Shown here piece by piece: positions 10,142 through 20,376 of a DNA stretch of 64,000 bases. Every line of letters begins with the position of its first letter. Positions within the stretch are counted from its first letter, which is position 1. The stretch is from Pleurodeles waltl. Taxonomy: Eukaryota > Chordata > Amphibia > Caudata > Salamandridae. The notes beneath the pieces are model-generated. The model did not search any database, was not told where the DNA came from, and saw only the letters and a list, made by a program, of their open reading frames with translations. Both the position numbers and the translations under genes were made by a program. The DNA lies in assembly GCF_031143425.1 (NCBI RefSeq), contig NC_090439.1:349178027-349242026 (forward strand), given 5' to 3'.

Positions 10142-13100
10142 ATGTCTAGCACAGATGTGACTGTGGTGGAACTCGACACCACACCTTACCTCCATCTACA
10201 GATGAGAGAGCTAAGGTCACTCTGTAAACTAAAGAAAATAGCAATGGGCCCCAAACCTACCAAAGTACAGCTCCAGGAGCTTTTGGCAGAGTTTGAAAAG
10301 GCCAATCCCTCTGAGGATGGCAACTCAGAGGATGAAGATAGTGACTTGGAGGGAAATTCCCCCCCTCCAGTCCTACTTAGGGAGAGCAGGGCTTCTCAAG
10401 CCCTGACTCCACAAATAATAGTCAGAGATGCTGGTTCCCTCACAGGAGGGACCAACAACTCTGAAATCACTGAGGATAACTCCAGTGAAGAGGACATCCA
10501 GTTAGCCAGGATGGCCAAAAGATTGGCTTTGGAAAGACAGATCCTAGCCATAGAGAGGGAAAGACAAGAGATGGGCCTAGGACCCATCAATGGTGGCAGC
10601 AACATAAATAGGGTCAGAGATTCTCCTGACATGTTGAAAATCCCTAAAGGGATTGTAACTAAATATGAAGATGGTGATGACATCACCAAATGGTTCACAG
10701 CTTTTGAGAGGGCTTGTGTAACCAGAAAAGTGAACAAATCTCACTGGGGTGCTCTCCTTTGGGAAATGTTCACAGGAAAGTGTAGGGATAGACTCCTCAC
10801 ACTCTCTGGAAAAGATGCAGAATCTTATGACCTCATGAAGGGTACCCTGATTGAGGGCTTTGGATTCTCCACTGAGGAGTATAGGATTAGATTCAGGGGG
10901 GCTCAAAAATCCTCGAGCCAGACCTGGGTTGACTTTGTAGACTACTCAGTAAAAACACTAGATGGTTGGATTCAAGGCAGTGGTGTAAGTAATTATGATG
11001 GGCTGTACAATTTATTTGTGAAAGAACACCTGTTAAGTAATTGTTTCAATGATAAACTGCATCAGCATCTGGTAGACCTAGGACCAATTTCTCCCCAAGA
11101 ATTGGGAAAGAAGGCGGACCATTGGGTCAAGACAAGGGTGTCCAAAACTTCCACAGGGGGTGACCAAAAGAAAGGGGTCACAAAACCTCCCCAGGGGAAA
11201 GGTGGTGAGACAGCCAAAAATAAAAATAGTAAAGAGTCTTCTACAGGCCCCCAAAAACCTGCACAGGAGGGTGGGCCCAGAGCCTCTTCACAAAACAATC
11301 CTGGGTACAAGGGTAAAAACTTTGATCCCAAAAAGGCCTGGTGTCGAAACTGTAGTCAGTCTGGACACCAAACTGGAGACAAGGCCTGTCCCAAGAAAAG
11401 TTCCACTCCAAACTCCAATCCAGGTAACACTGGAATGGCTAGTCTCCAAGTGGGATCAACAGTGTGCCCAGAGCAAATCAGGGTCCACACTGAAGCTACT
11501 CTAGTCTCTGAGGGTGGGGTGGATTTAGCCACACTAGCTGCCTGGCCTCCTAACATGCAAAAATACAGGCAGCAGCTCTTTATTAATGGGACAAGTGTAG
11601 AGGGCCTGAGGGATACAGGTGCCAGTGTCACCATGGTGACAGAGAAACTGGTTTCCCCTGGCCAATACCTGACTGGAAAAACTTATACAGTCACCAACGC
11701 TGACAATCAGACTAAAGCATATCCCATGGCAATGGTAACTTTAGAATGGGGAGGGGTCAATGGCCTGAAACAGGTGGTGGTCTCCTCAAACATCCCAGTA
11801 GACTGTCTGCTTGGAAATGACCTGGAGTCCTCAGCATGGGCTGAGGTAGAACTAAAAACCCATGCAGCCATGCTGGGTATCTCTGAACTGGTGTGTGTAA
11901 AAACAAGACCACAATGCAAGGCACAGGGTGAAAAAGTAGAGCTGGAGTCTGGAAAAATGGCCCAGCCTACCAAGAGAAAAGGAAAGTCAGTTGGGAAACC
12001 AACTGCAACACAGTCAGAAAAAGAGAACCTCTCTTCTCAGGAAGAAGTTCTGCCCTCTGAGGGGACTGAGCCTTTGGAGCTTGAACCTTATCAGGTTGAG
12101 CTCTTGGGCCCAGGGGGACCCTCAAGGGAAGAGCTGTGTAAGGGACAAGAAACCTGTCCCTCTCTTGAAGGCCTTAGGCAGCAAGCTGCTGAAGAATCCA
12201 AGGGCAAGAAAAATGGAACACATAGGGTCTATTGGGAAGATGGACTCCTGTACACTGAGGCCAGAGACCCCAAACCTGGTGCCACTAGGAGAGTGGTAGT
12301 GCCTCAGTCGTTCAGAGAGTTGATTCTGACCTTAGCCCATGATATTCCCCTTGCTGGGCATTTGGGACAAACCAAGACGTGGGAGAGGTTAGTCAACCAC
12401 TTCTACTGGCCCAATATGTCCCAGAAGGTTAAGGAGTTTTGCCTCTCCTGCCCCACCTGTCAATCCAGTGGTAAGACAGGTGGGCACCCAAAGGCCCCCC
12501 TCATTCCACTTCCAGTGGTGGGGGTCCCCTTTGAAAGAGTGGTTGTGGACATAGTTGGTCCACTGGAAACTCCCACAGCCTCAGGAAATATGTACATCCT
12601 AGTAGTAGTGGATCATGCTACTAGGTATCCTGAAGCTATTCCCCTTAGGTCGACTACTGCCCCTGCAGTAGCCAAGGCCCTCATTGGTATCTTTACCAGA
12701 GTGGGTTTCCCTAAGGAGGTGGTGTCTGACAGAGTTACCAACTTCATGTCAGCATACCTAAAACACATGTGGAATGAGTGTGGAGTGACTTACAAATTCA
12801 CTACACCATACCATCCACAAACTAATGGCTTAGTTGAGAGATTCAACAAGACATTAAAAGGCATGATCATGGGGCTCCCAGAAAAACTCAAAAGGAGATG
12901 GGATGTCCTCTTGCCATGTCTGCTTTTTGCTTACAGAGAGGTGCCACAGAAGGGAGTAGGATTCTCACCCTTTGAACTTCTGTTTGGTCACCCTGTAAGG
13001 GGACCACTTGCTCTTGTTAAAGAAGGCTGGGAGAGACCTCTTCATGAGCCTAAACAAGACATAGTGGACTATGTACTTGGCCTTCGCTCTAGAATGGCAG

Positions 13101-14923
13101 AGTACATGGAAAAGGCAACCAAAAACCTTGAGGCCAGCCAACAGCTCCAGAAGTTTTGGTATGACCAAAAGGCTGCAATGGTTGAGTTCCAACCAGGGCA
13201 GAAAGTCTGGGTTCTGGAGCCTGTGGCTCCCAGGGCACTCCAGGACAAATGGAGTGGCCCTTACCCAGTGCTAGAAAGGAAGAGTCAGGTCACCTACCTG
13301 GTGGACCTGGGCACAAGCAGGAGCCCCAAGAGGGTGATCCATGTGAACCGCCTTAAGCTCTTCCATGACAGGGCTGATGTAAATCTGTTGATGGTAACAG
13401 ATGAGGATCAGGAGGCAGAGAGTGAACCTCTCCCTGATCTTCTGTCATCAGACCCAAAAGATGGCTCAGTAGATGGAGTGATCTACTCAGACACCCTCTC
13501 TGGCCAACAGCAAGCTGATTGTAGGAGAGTCCTACAACAGTTTCCTGAACTCTTCTCCCTAACCCCTGGTCAGACACACCTGTGTACCCATGATGTGGAC
13601 ACAGGAGACAGCATGCCTGTCAAAAACAAAATTTTTAGACAGTCTGACTATGTTAAGGAAAGCATCAAGGTGGAAGTCCACAAGATGCTGGAATTGGGAG
13701 TAATTGAGCGCTCTGACAGCCCCTGGGCTAGCCCAGTGGTCTTAGTCCCCAAACCTCACACCAAAGATGGAAAGAAAGAGATGAGGTTTTGTGTGGACTA
13801 CAGAGGGCTCAACTCTGTCACCAAGACAGATGCTCATCCAGTTCCTAGAGCTGATGAGCTCATAGACAAATTAGGTGCTACCAAATTCTTAAGTACCTTT
13901 GACTTGACAGCAGGGTACTGGCAAATAAAAATGGCACCTGGAGCAAAAGAGAAAACAGCATTCTCCACACCTGATGGGCATTATCAGTTTACTGTTATGC
14001 CCTTTGGTTTAAAGAATGCCCCTGCCACCTTCCAAAGGTTGGTGAATCAAGTCCTTGCTGGCTTGGAGTCCTTTAGCACAGCTTATCTTGATGATATTGC
14101 TGTCTTTAGCTCCACCTGTCAGGATCACCTGGTCCACCTGAAGAAGGTTTTGAAGGCTCTGCAATCTGCAGGCCTCTCTATCAAGGCATCCAAATGCCAG
14201 ATAGGGCAGGGAACTGTGGTTTACTTGGGCCACCTTGTAGGTGGAGGCCAAGTTCAGCCACTCCAACCCAAGATCCAGACTATTCTGGACTGGGTAGCTC
14301 CAAAAACCCAGACTCAAGTCAGGGCATTCCTTGGCTTGACTGGGTATTACAGGAGGTTTGTGAAGGGATATGGATCCATTGTGACAGCCCTCACTGAACT
14401 CACCTCCAAGAAAATGCCCAAGAAAGTGAACTGGACTGTGGAATGCCAACAGGCCTTTGACACCCTGAAACAAGCAATGTGCTCAGCACCAGTTCTAAAA
14501 GCTCCAGATTATTCTAAGCAGTTCATTGTGCAGACAGATGCCTCTGAACATGGGATAGGGGCAGTTTTGTCCCAAACAAATGATGATGGCCTTGACCAGC
14601 CTGTTGCTTTCATTAGCAGGAGGTTACTCCCCAGGGAGCAGCGTTGGAGTGCCATTGAGAGGGAGGCCTTTGCTGTGGTTTGGTCCCTGAAGAAGCTGAG
14701 ACCATACCTCTTTGGGACTCACTTCCTAGTTCAAACTGACCACAGACCTCTCAAATGGCTGATGCAAATGAAAGGTGAAAATCCTAAACTGCTGAGGTGG
14801 TCCATCTCCCTACAGGGAATGGACTTTATAGTGGAACACAGACCTGGGACTGCCCATGCCAATGCAGATGGCCTTTCCAGGTTCTTCCACTTAGAAAATG
14901 AAGACTCTCTTGGGAAAGGTTAG
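10142..14923 (+). CDS. Gag-Pol polyprotein, Gmr1-like Gypsy, integrase before RT (intact)
   Basis: One frame of 1593 codons, the only unbroken copy. Gag: charged N-terminus, helical/coiled segment (about 115-145), capsid with a SCAN-like C-terminal part (247-330), and zinc knuckle C401-x2-C-x4-H-x6-C416. Protease: DTGA at 491-494. Integrase: zinc-binding H733/H740 and C770/C773; core D803, D863, E899 (exact D,D-35-E); GPY motif at 1039-1041. Reverse transcriptase: D1254 in FDLTAGYWQ and YLDD at 1315-1318. RNase H: D1466, E1508, D1533, D1576. Integrase upstream of RT is the reverse of ordinary Gypsy and the hallmark of Gmr1-type elements. No env or chromodomain is seen. There is no gag/pol frameshift or stop, so Gag release must depend on protease alone. 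One oddity is SDRV where the other copies have SDRG beside D863. Confidence 0.95.
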   Translation: MSSTDVTVVELDTTPYLHLQMRELRSLCKLKKIAMGPKPTKVQLQELLAEFEKANPSEDGNSEDEDSDLEGNSPPPVLLRESRASQALTPQIIVRDAGSLTGGTNNSEITEDNSSEEDIQLARMAKRLALERQILAIERERQEMGLGPINGGSNINRVRDSPDMLKIPKGIVTKYEDGDDITKWFTAFERACVTRKVNKSHWGALLWEMFTGKCRDRLLTLSGKDAESYDLMKGTLIEGFGFSTEEYRIRFRGAQKSSSQTWVDFVDYSVKTLDGWIQGSGVSNYDGLYNLFVKEHLLSNCFNDKLHQHLVDLGPISPQELGKKADHWVKTRVSKTSTGGDQKKGVTKPPQGKGGETAKNKNSKESSTGPQKPAQEGGPRASSQNNPGYKGKNFDPKKAWCRNCSQSGHQTGDKACPKKSSTPNSNPGNTGMASLQVGSTVCPEQIRVHTEATLVSEGGVDLATLAAWPPNMQKYRQQLFINGTSVEGLRDTGASVTMVTEKLVSPGQYLTGKTYTVTNADNQTKAYPMAMVTLEWGGVNGLKQVVVSSNIPVDCLLGNDLESSAWAEVELKTHAAMLGISELVCVKTRPQCKAQGEKVELESGKMAQPTKRKGKSVGKPTATQSEKENLSSQEEVLPSEGTEPLELEPYQVELLGPGGPSREELCKGQETCPSLEGLRQQAAEESKGKKNGTHRVYWEDGLLYTEARDPKPGATRRVVVPQSFRELILTLAHDIPLAGHLGQTKTWERLVNHFYWPNMSQKVKEFCLSCPTCQSSGKTGGHPKAPLIPLPVVGVPFERVVVDIVGPLETPTASGNMYILVVVDHATRYPEAIPLRSTTAPAVAKALIGIFTRVGFPKEVVSDRVTNFMSAYLKHMWNECGVTYKFTTPYHPQTNGLVERFNKTLKGMIMGLPEKLKRRWDVLLPCLLFAYREVPQKGVGFSPFELLFGHPVRGPLALVKEGWERPLHEPKQDIVDYVLGLRSRMAEYMEKATKNLEASQQLQKFWYDQKAAMVEFQPGQKVWVLEPVAPRALQDKWSGPYPVLERKSQVTYLVDLGTSRSPKRVIHVNRLKLFHDRADVNLLMVTDEDQEAESEPLPDLLSSDPKDGSVDGVIYSDTLSGQQQADCRRVLQQFPELFSLTPGQTHLCTHDVDTGDSMPVKNKIFRQSDYVKESIKVEVHKMLELGVIERSDSPWASPVVLVPKPHTKDGKKEMRFCVDYRGLNSVTKTDAHPVPRADELIDKLGATKFLSTFDLTAGYWQIKMAPGAKEKTAFSTPDGHYQFTVMPFGLKNAPATFQRLVNQVLAGLESFSTAYLDDIAVFSSTCQDHLVHLKKVLKALQSAGLSIKASKCQIGQGTVVYLGHLVGGGQVQPLQPKIQTILDWVAPKTQTQVRAFLGLTGYYRRFVKGYGSIVTALTELTSKKMPKKVNWTVECQQAFDTLKQAMCSAPVLKAPDYSKQFIVQTDASEHGIGAVLSQTNDDGLDQPVAFISRRLLPREQRWSAIEREAFAVVWSLKKLRPYLFGTHFLVQTDHRPLKWLMQMKGENPKLLRWSISLQGMDFIVEHRPGTAHANADGLSRFFHLENEDSLGKG

Positions 14924-14939
14924 TCTCATCCTCTTTCGT

Positions 14940-14954
14940 TTGGGGGGGGGGTTG
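14940..14954 (+). other. Polypurine tract, pure G run, before the middle LTR
   Basis: TT, then ten G (14942-14951), then TTG, directly before TGTAAGG of the next LTR. It lies 18 nt after the Gag-Pol stop codon. A pure G run, rather than mixed A/G, serves as the likely plus-strand primer. Its length varies among copies: 9 at 23064-23072 (minus), 9 at 40133-40141, 12 at 43306-43317. Confidence 0.75.
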
Positions 14955-17638
14955 TGTAAGGAAATGCCTCCTTGGCATGGTTGCCCCCTGACTTTTTGCC
15001 TTTGCTGATGCTATGTTTACAATTGAAAGTGTGCTGAGGCCTGCTAACCAGGCCCCAGCACCAGTGTTCTTTCCCTAACCTGTACTTTTGTATCCACAAT
15101 TGGCAGACCCTGGCATCCAGATAAGTCCCTTGTAACTGGTACTTCTAGTACCAAGGGCTCTGATGCCAAGGAAGGTCTCTAAGGGCTGCAGCATGTCTTA
15201 TGCCACCCTGGAGACCTCTCACTCAGCACAGACACACTGCTTGCCAGCTTGTGTGTGCTAGTGAGGACAAAACGAGTAAGTCGACATGGCACTCCCCTCA
15301 GGGTGCTATGCCAGCCTCTCACTGCCTATGCAGTATAGGTAAGACACCCCTCTAGCAGGCCTTACAGCCCTAAGGCAGGGTGCACTATACCATAGGTGAG
15401 GGTACCAGTGCATGAGCACTGTACCCCTACAGTGTCTAAGCAAAACCTTAGACATTGTAAGTGCAGGGTAGCCATAAGAGTATATGGTCTGGGAGTCTGT
15501 TTTACACGAACTCCACAGCACCATAATGGCTACACTGAAAACTGGGAAGTTTGGTATCAAACTTCTCAGCACAATAAATGCACACTGATGCCAGTGTACA
15601 TTTTATTGCAAAATACACCCCAGAGGGCACCTTAGAGGTGCCCCCTGAAACTTAACCGACCATCTGTGTAGGCTGACTAGTTCCAGCAGCCTGCCACACT
15701 AGAGACATGTTGCTGGCCCCATGGGGAGAGTGCCTTTGTCACTCTGAGGCCAGTAACAAAGCCTGCACTGGGTGGAGATGCTAACACCTCCCCCAGGCAG
15801 GAGCTGTAACACCTGGCGGTGAGCCTCAAAGGCTCACCCCTTTGTCACAGCACCGCAGGACACTCCAGCTAGTAGAGTTGCCCGCCCCCTCCGGCCCCGG
15901 CCCTCACTTTTGGCGGCAAGGCCGGAGAAAATAATGAGAATAACAAGGAGGAGTCACTGGCCAGTCAGGACAGCCCCTAAGGTGTCCTGAGCTGAGGTGA
16001 CTAACTTTTAGAAATCCTCCATCTTGCAGATGGAGGATTCCCCCAATAGGGTTAGGATTGTGACCCCCTCCCCTTGGGAGGAGGCACAAAGAGGGTGTAC
16101 CCACCCTCAGGGCTAGTAGCCATTGGCTACTAACCCCCCAGACCTAAACACGCCCTTAAATTTAGTATTTAAGGGCTACCCTGAACCCTAGAAAATTAGA
16201 TTCCTGCAACAACAAGAAGAAGGACTGCCTAGCTGAAAACCCCTGCAGAGGAAGACCAGAAGACAACAACTGCCTTGGCTCCAGAAACTCACCGGCCTGT
16301 CTCCTGCCTTCCAAAGAACTCTGCTCCAGCGACGCCTTCCAAAGGGACCAGCGACCTCTGCATCCTCTGAGGACTGCCCTGCTTCGACGACGACAAGAAA
16401 CTCCTGAGGACAGCGGACCTGCTCTAAAAAGACTGCAACTTTGTTTCAAGAAGCAGCTTTAAAGAACCCTGCAACTCCCCGCAAGAAGCGTGAGACTTGC
16501 AACACTGCACCCGGCGACCCCGACTCGGCTGGTGGAGAACCAACACCTCAGGGAGGACCCCCGGACTACTCTACGACTGTGAGTACCAAAACCTGTCCCC
16601 CCTGAGCCCCCACAGCGCCGCCTGCAGAGGGAATCCCGAGGCTTCCCCTGACCGCGACTCTCTGAAACCTAAGTCCCGACGCCTGGAAAAGACCCTGCAC
16701 CCGCAGTCCCCAGGACCTGAAGGACCGGACTTTCACTGCAGAAGTGACCCCCAGGAGTCCCTCTCCCTTGCCCAAGTGGAGGTTTCCCCGAGGAAGCCCC
16801 CCCTTGCCTGCCTGCAGCGCTGAAGAGATCCCTTGATCTCTCATTGACTTACATTGCGAACCCGACGCTTGTTCTAACACTGCACCCGGCCGCCCCCGCG
16901 CCGCTGAGGGTGAAATTTCTGTGTGGGCTTGTGTCCCCCCCGGTGCCCTACAAAACCCCCCTGGTCTGCCCTCCGAAGACGCGGGTACTCACCTGCAAGC
17001 AGACCGGAACCGGGGCACCCCCTTCTCTCCATTCTAGCCTATGCGTTTTGGGCACCACTTTGAACTCTGCACCTGACCGGCCCTGAGCTGCTGGTGTGGT
17101 AACTTTGGGGTTGCTCTGAACCCCCAACGGTGGGCTACCTTGGACCAAGAACTGAACCCTGTAAGTGTCTTACTTACCTGGTAAAACTAACAAAAACTTA
17201 CCTCCCCCAGGAACTGTGAAAATTGCACTGTGTCCACTTTTAAAACAGCTATTCGTGAATAACTTGAAAGGTATACATGCAATTGAAATGATTCAAAGTT
17301 CCTAATGTACTTACCTGCAATACCTTTCAAACAAGATATTACATGTTAAATTTGAACCTGTGGTTCTTAAAATAAACTAAGAAAATATATTTTTCTATAA
17401 CAAAACCTATTGGCTGGATTTGTCTCTGAGTGTGTGTACCTCATTTATTGTCTATGTGTATGTACAACAAATGCTTAACACTACTCCTTGGATAAGCCTA
17501 CTGCTCGACCACACTACCACAAAATAGAGCATTAGTATTATCTATTTTTACCACTATTTTACCTCTAAGGGGAACCCTTGGACTCTGTGCATGCTATTCC
17601 TTACTTTGAAATAGCACATACAGAGCCAACTTCCTACA
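14955..17638 (+). repeat. Middle LTR of the tandem array (2684 bp)
   Basis: TGTAAGG...CTTCCTACA. It serves as the 3' LTR of the first unit and the 5' LTR of the second: a polypurine tract precedes it and a primer-binding site follows at 17640. It has no flanking target duplication. It differs from the outer LTRs at a few private sites, for example GGTGCTATGCC near 15302 and a 2-bp loss near 16002. Confidence 0.92.
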
Positions 17639-17639
17639 T

Positions 17640-17658
17640 TGGTGGATCAGCGGTGGGG
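17640..17658 (+). other. Primer-binding site of the second internal unit
   Basis: TGGTGGATCAGCGGTGGGG directly follows the middle LTR, in the AT-insertion form. The leader then runs to the Gag start at 17902. Confidence 0.7.
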
Positions 17659-17901
17659 TACAAGACTTTGCATTTGCTGGACTACTCAGCCAATACCTGA
17701 TCACACGACAAATTCCAAAATTGTCATTAGAAATTGATTTTTGCAATTTGAAAAGTTTTCTAAATTCTTTAAAGTCCTGCTAGGGCCTTGTGTTAGTCCC
17801 TGTTAGCATTTCTTTTAGAGTTTAAAAGTTTGTAAAAGTTTGAATTAGATTCTAGAACCAGTTTTAGTTTCTTAAAAAGTATTCCAACTTTTAGAAGCAA
17901 A

Positions 17902-20376
17902 ATGTCTAGCACAGATGTGACTGTGGTGGAACTCGACACCACACCTTACCTCCATCTACAGATGAGAGAGCTAAGGTCACTCTGTAAACTAAAGAAAATA
18001 GCAATGGGCCCCAAACCTACCAAAGTACAGCTCCAGGAGCTTTTGGCAGAGTTTGAAAAGGCCAATCCCTCTGAGGATGGCAACTCAGAGGATGAAGATA
18101 GTGACTTGGAGGGAAATTCCCCCCCTCCAGTCCTACTTAGGGAGAGCAGGGCTTCTCAAGCCCTGACTCCACAAATAATAGTCAGAGATGCTGGTTCCCT
18201 CACAGGAGGGACCAACAACTCTGAAATCACTGAGGATAACTCCAGTGAAGAGGACATCCAGTTAGCCAGGATGGCCAAAAGATTGGCTTTGGAAAGACAG
18301 ATCCTAGCCATAGAGAGGGAAAGACAAGAGATGGGCCTAGGACCCATCAATGGTGGCAGCAACATAAATAGGGTCAGAGATTCTCCTGACATGTTGAAAA
18401 TCCCTAAAGGGATTGTAACTAAATATGAAGATGGTGATGACATCACCAAATGGTTCACAGCTTTTGAGAGGGCTTGTGTAACCAGAAAAGTGAACAAATC
18501 TCACTGGGGTGCTCTCCTTTGGGAAATGTTCACAGGAAAGTGTAGGGATAGACTCCTCACACTCTCTGGAAAAGATGCAGAATCTTATGACCTCATGAAG
18601 GGTACCCTGATTGAGGGCTTTGGATTCTCCACTGAGGAGTATAGGATTAGATTCAGGGGGGCTCAAAAATCCTCGAGCCAGACCTGGGTTGACTTTGTAG
18701 ACTACTCAGTAAAAACACTAGATGGTTGGATTCAAGGCAGTGGTGTAAGTAATTATGATGGGCTGTACAATTTATTTGTGAAAGAACACCTGTTAAGTAA
18801 TTGTTTCAATGATAAACTGCATCAGCATCTGGTAGACCTAGGACCAATTTCTCCCCAAGAATTGGGAAAGAAGGCGGACCATTGGGTCAAGACAAGGGTG
18901 TCCAAAACTTCCACAGGGGGTGACCAAAAGAAAGGGGTCACAAAACCTCCCCAGGGGAAAGGTGGTGAGACAGCCAAAAATAAAAATAGTAAAGAGTCTT
19001 CTACAGGCCCCCAAAAACCTGCACAGGAGGGTGGGCCCAGAGCCTCTTCACAAAACAATCCTGGGTACAAGGGTAAAAACTTTGATCCCAAAAAGGCCTG
19101 GTGTCGAAACTGTAGTCAGTCTGGACACCAAACTGGAGACAAGGCCTGTCCCAAGAAAAGTTCCACTCCAAACTCCAATCCAGGTAACACTGGAATGGCT
19201 AGTCTCCAAGTGGGATCAACAGTGTGCCCAGAGCAAATCAGGGTCCACATTGAAGCTACTCTAGTCTCTGAGGGTGGGGTGGATTTAGCCACACTAGCTG
19301 CCTGGCCTCCTAACATGCAAAAATACAGGCAGCAGCTCTTTATTAATGGGACAAGTGTAGAGGGCCTGAGGGATACAGGTGCCAGTGTCACCATGGTGAC
19401 AGAGAAACTGGTTTCCCCTGGCCAATACCTGACTGGAAAAACGTATACAGTCACCAACGCTGACAATCAGACTAAAGCACATCCCATGGCAATGGTAACT
19501 TTAGAATGGGGAGGGGTCAATGGCCTGAAACAGGTGGTGGTCTCCTCAAACATCCCAGTAGACTGTCTGCTTGGAAATGACCTGGAGTCCTCAGCATGGG
19601 CTGAGGTAGAACTAAAAACGCATGCAGCCATGCTGGGTATCCCTGAACTGGTGTGTGTAAAAACAAGAGCACAATGCAAGGCACAGGGTGAAAAAGTAGA
19701 GCTGGAGTCTGGAAAAATGGCCCAGCCTACCAAGAGAAAAGGAAAGTCAGTTGGGAAACCAACTGCAACACAGTCAGAAAAAGAGAACCTCTCTTCTCAG
19801 GAAGAAGTTCTGCCCTCTGAGGGAACTGAGCCTTTGGAGCTTGAACCTTATCAGGTTGAGCTCTTGGGCCCAGGGGGACCCTCAAGGGAAGAGCTGTGTA
19901 AGGGACAAGAAACCTGTCCCTCTCTTGAAGGCCTTAGGCAGCAAGCTGCTGAAGAGTCCAAGGGCAAGAAAAATGGAACACATAGGGTCTATTGGGAAGA
20001 TGGACTCCTGTACACTGAGGCCAGAGACCCCAAACCTGGTGCCACTAGGAGAGTGGTAGTGCCTCAGTCGTTCAGAGAGTTTATTCTGACCTTAGCCCAT
20101 GATATTCCCCTTGCTGGGCATTTGGGACAAACCAAGACGTGGGAGAGGTTAGTCAACCACTTCTACTGGCCCAATATGTCCCAGAAGGTTAAGGAGTTTT
20201 GCCTCTCCTGCCCCACCTGTCAATCCAGTGGTAAGACAGGTGGGCACCCAAAGGCCCCCCTCATTCCACTTCCAGTGGTGGGGGTCCCCTTTGAAAGAGT
20301 GGGTGTGGACATAGTTGGTCCACTGGAACCTCCCACAGCCTCAGGAAATATGTACATCCTAGTAGTAGTGGATCAT
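17902..20376 (+). pseudogene. Gag-Pol of second unit, part 1 (Gag, protease, start of integrase)
   Basis: The same polyprotein as at 10142, about 825 codons, intact until interrupted inside the integrase core after ...VVVDH by the element at 20377. It contains the CCHC knuckle, DTGA protease and the H2C2 integrase zinc region. It keeps the consensus GVDIVGPLEPP where the first unit has VVDIVGPLETP. The apparent continuation after 20376 (CRKLALY...) is LTR sequence, not protein of the element. The reading frame resumes at 30819. Confidence 0.92.
20372..20376. repeat. Target site duplication ATCAT, left copy
   Basis: ATCAT sits before the LTR terminus TGTAGG at 20377 and recurs exactly at 30819-30823 after TTACA. 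It marks a clean insertion into the integrase codons of the second array unit. Confidence 0.95.

Noticed and set aside
13250..13620. A possible chromodomain at the integrase C-terminus.
   Set aside because: After the GPY module the sequence is acidic linker leading into RT; no chromodomain aromatic pattern is visible.
14924..14954. A possible env or third ORF after pol.
   Set aside because: Only 31 nt separate the pol stop from the LTR. No envelope-like frame exists in any copy.
14955..20376. The tandem arrangement as two independent adjacent integrations.
   Set aside because: The middle LTR serves both units, has no flanking 5-bp duplication, and only one duplication brackets the whole locus.
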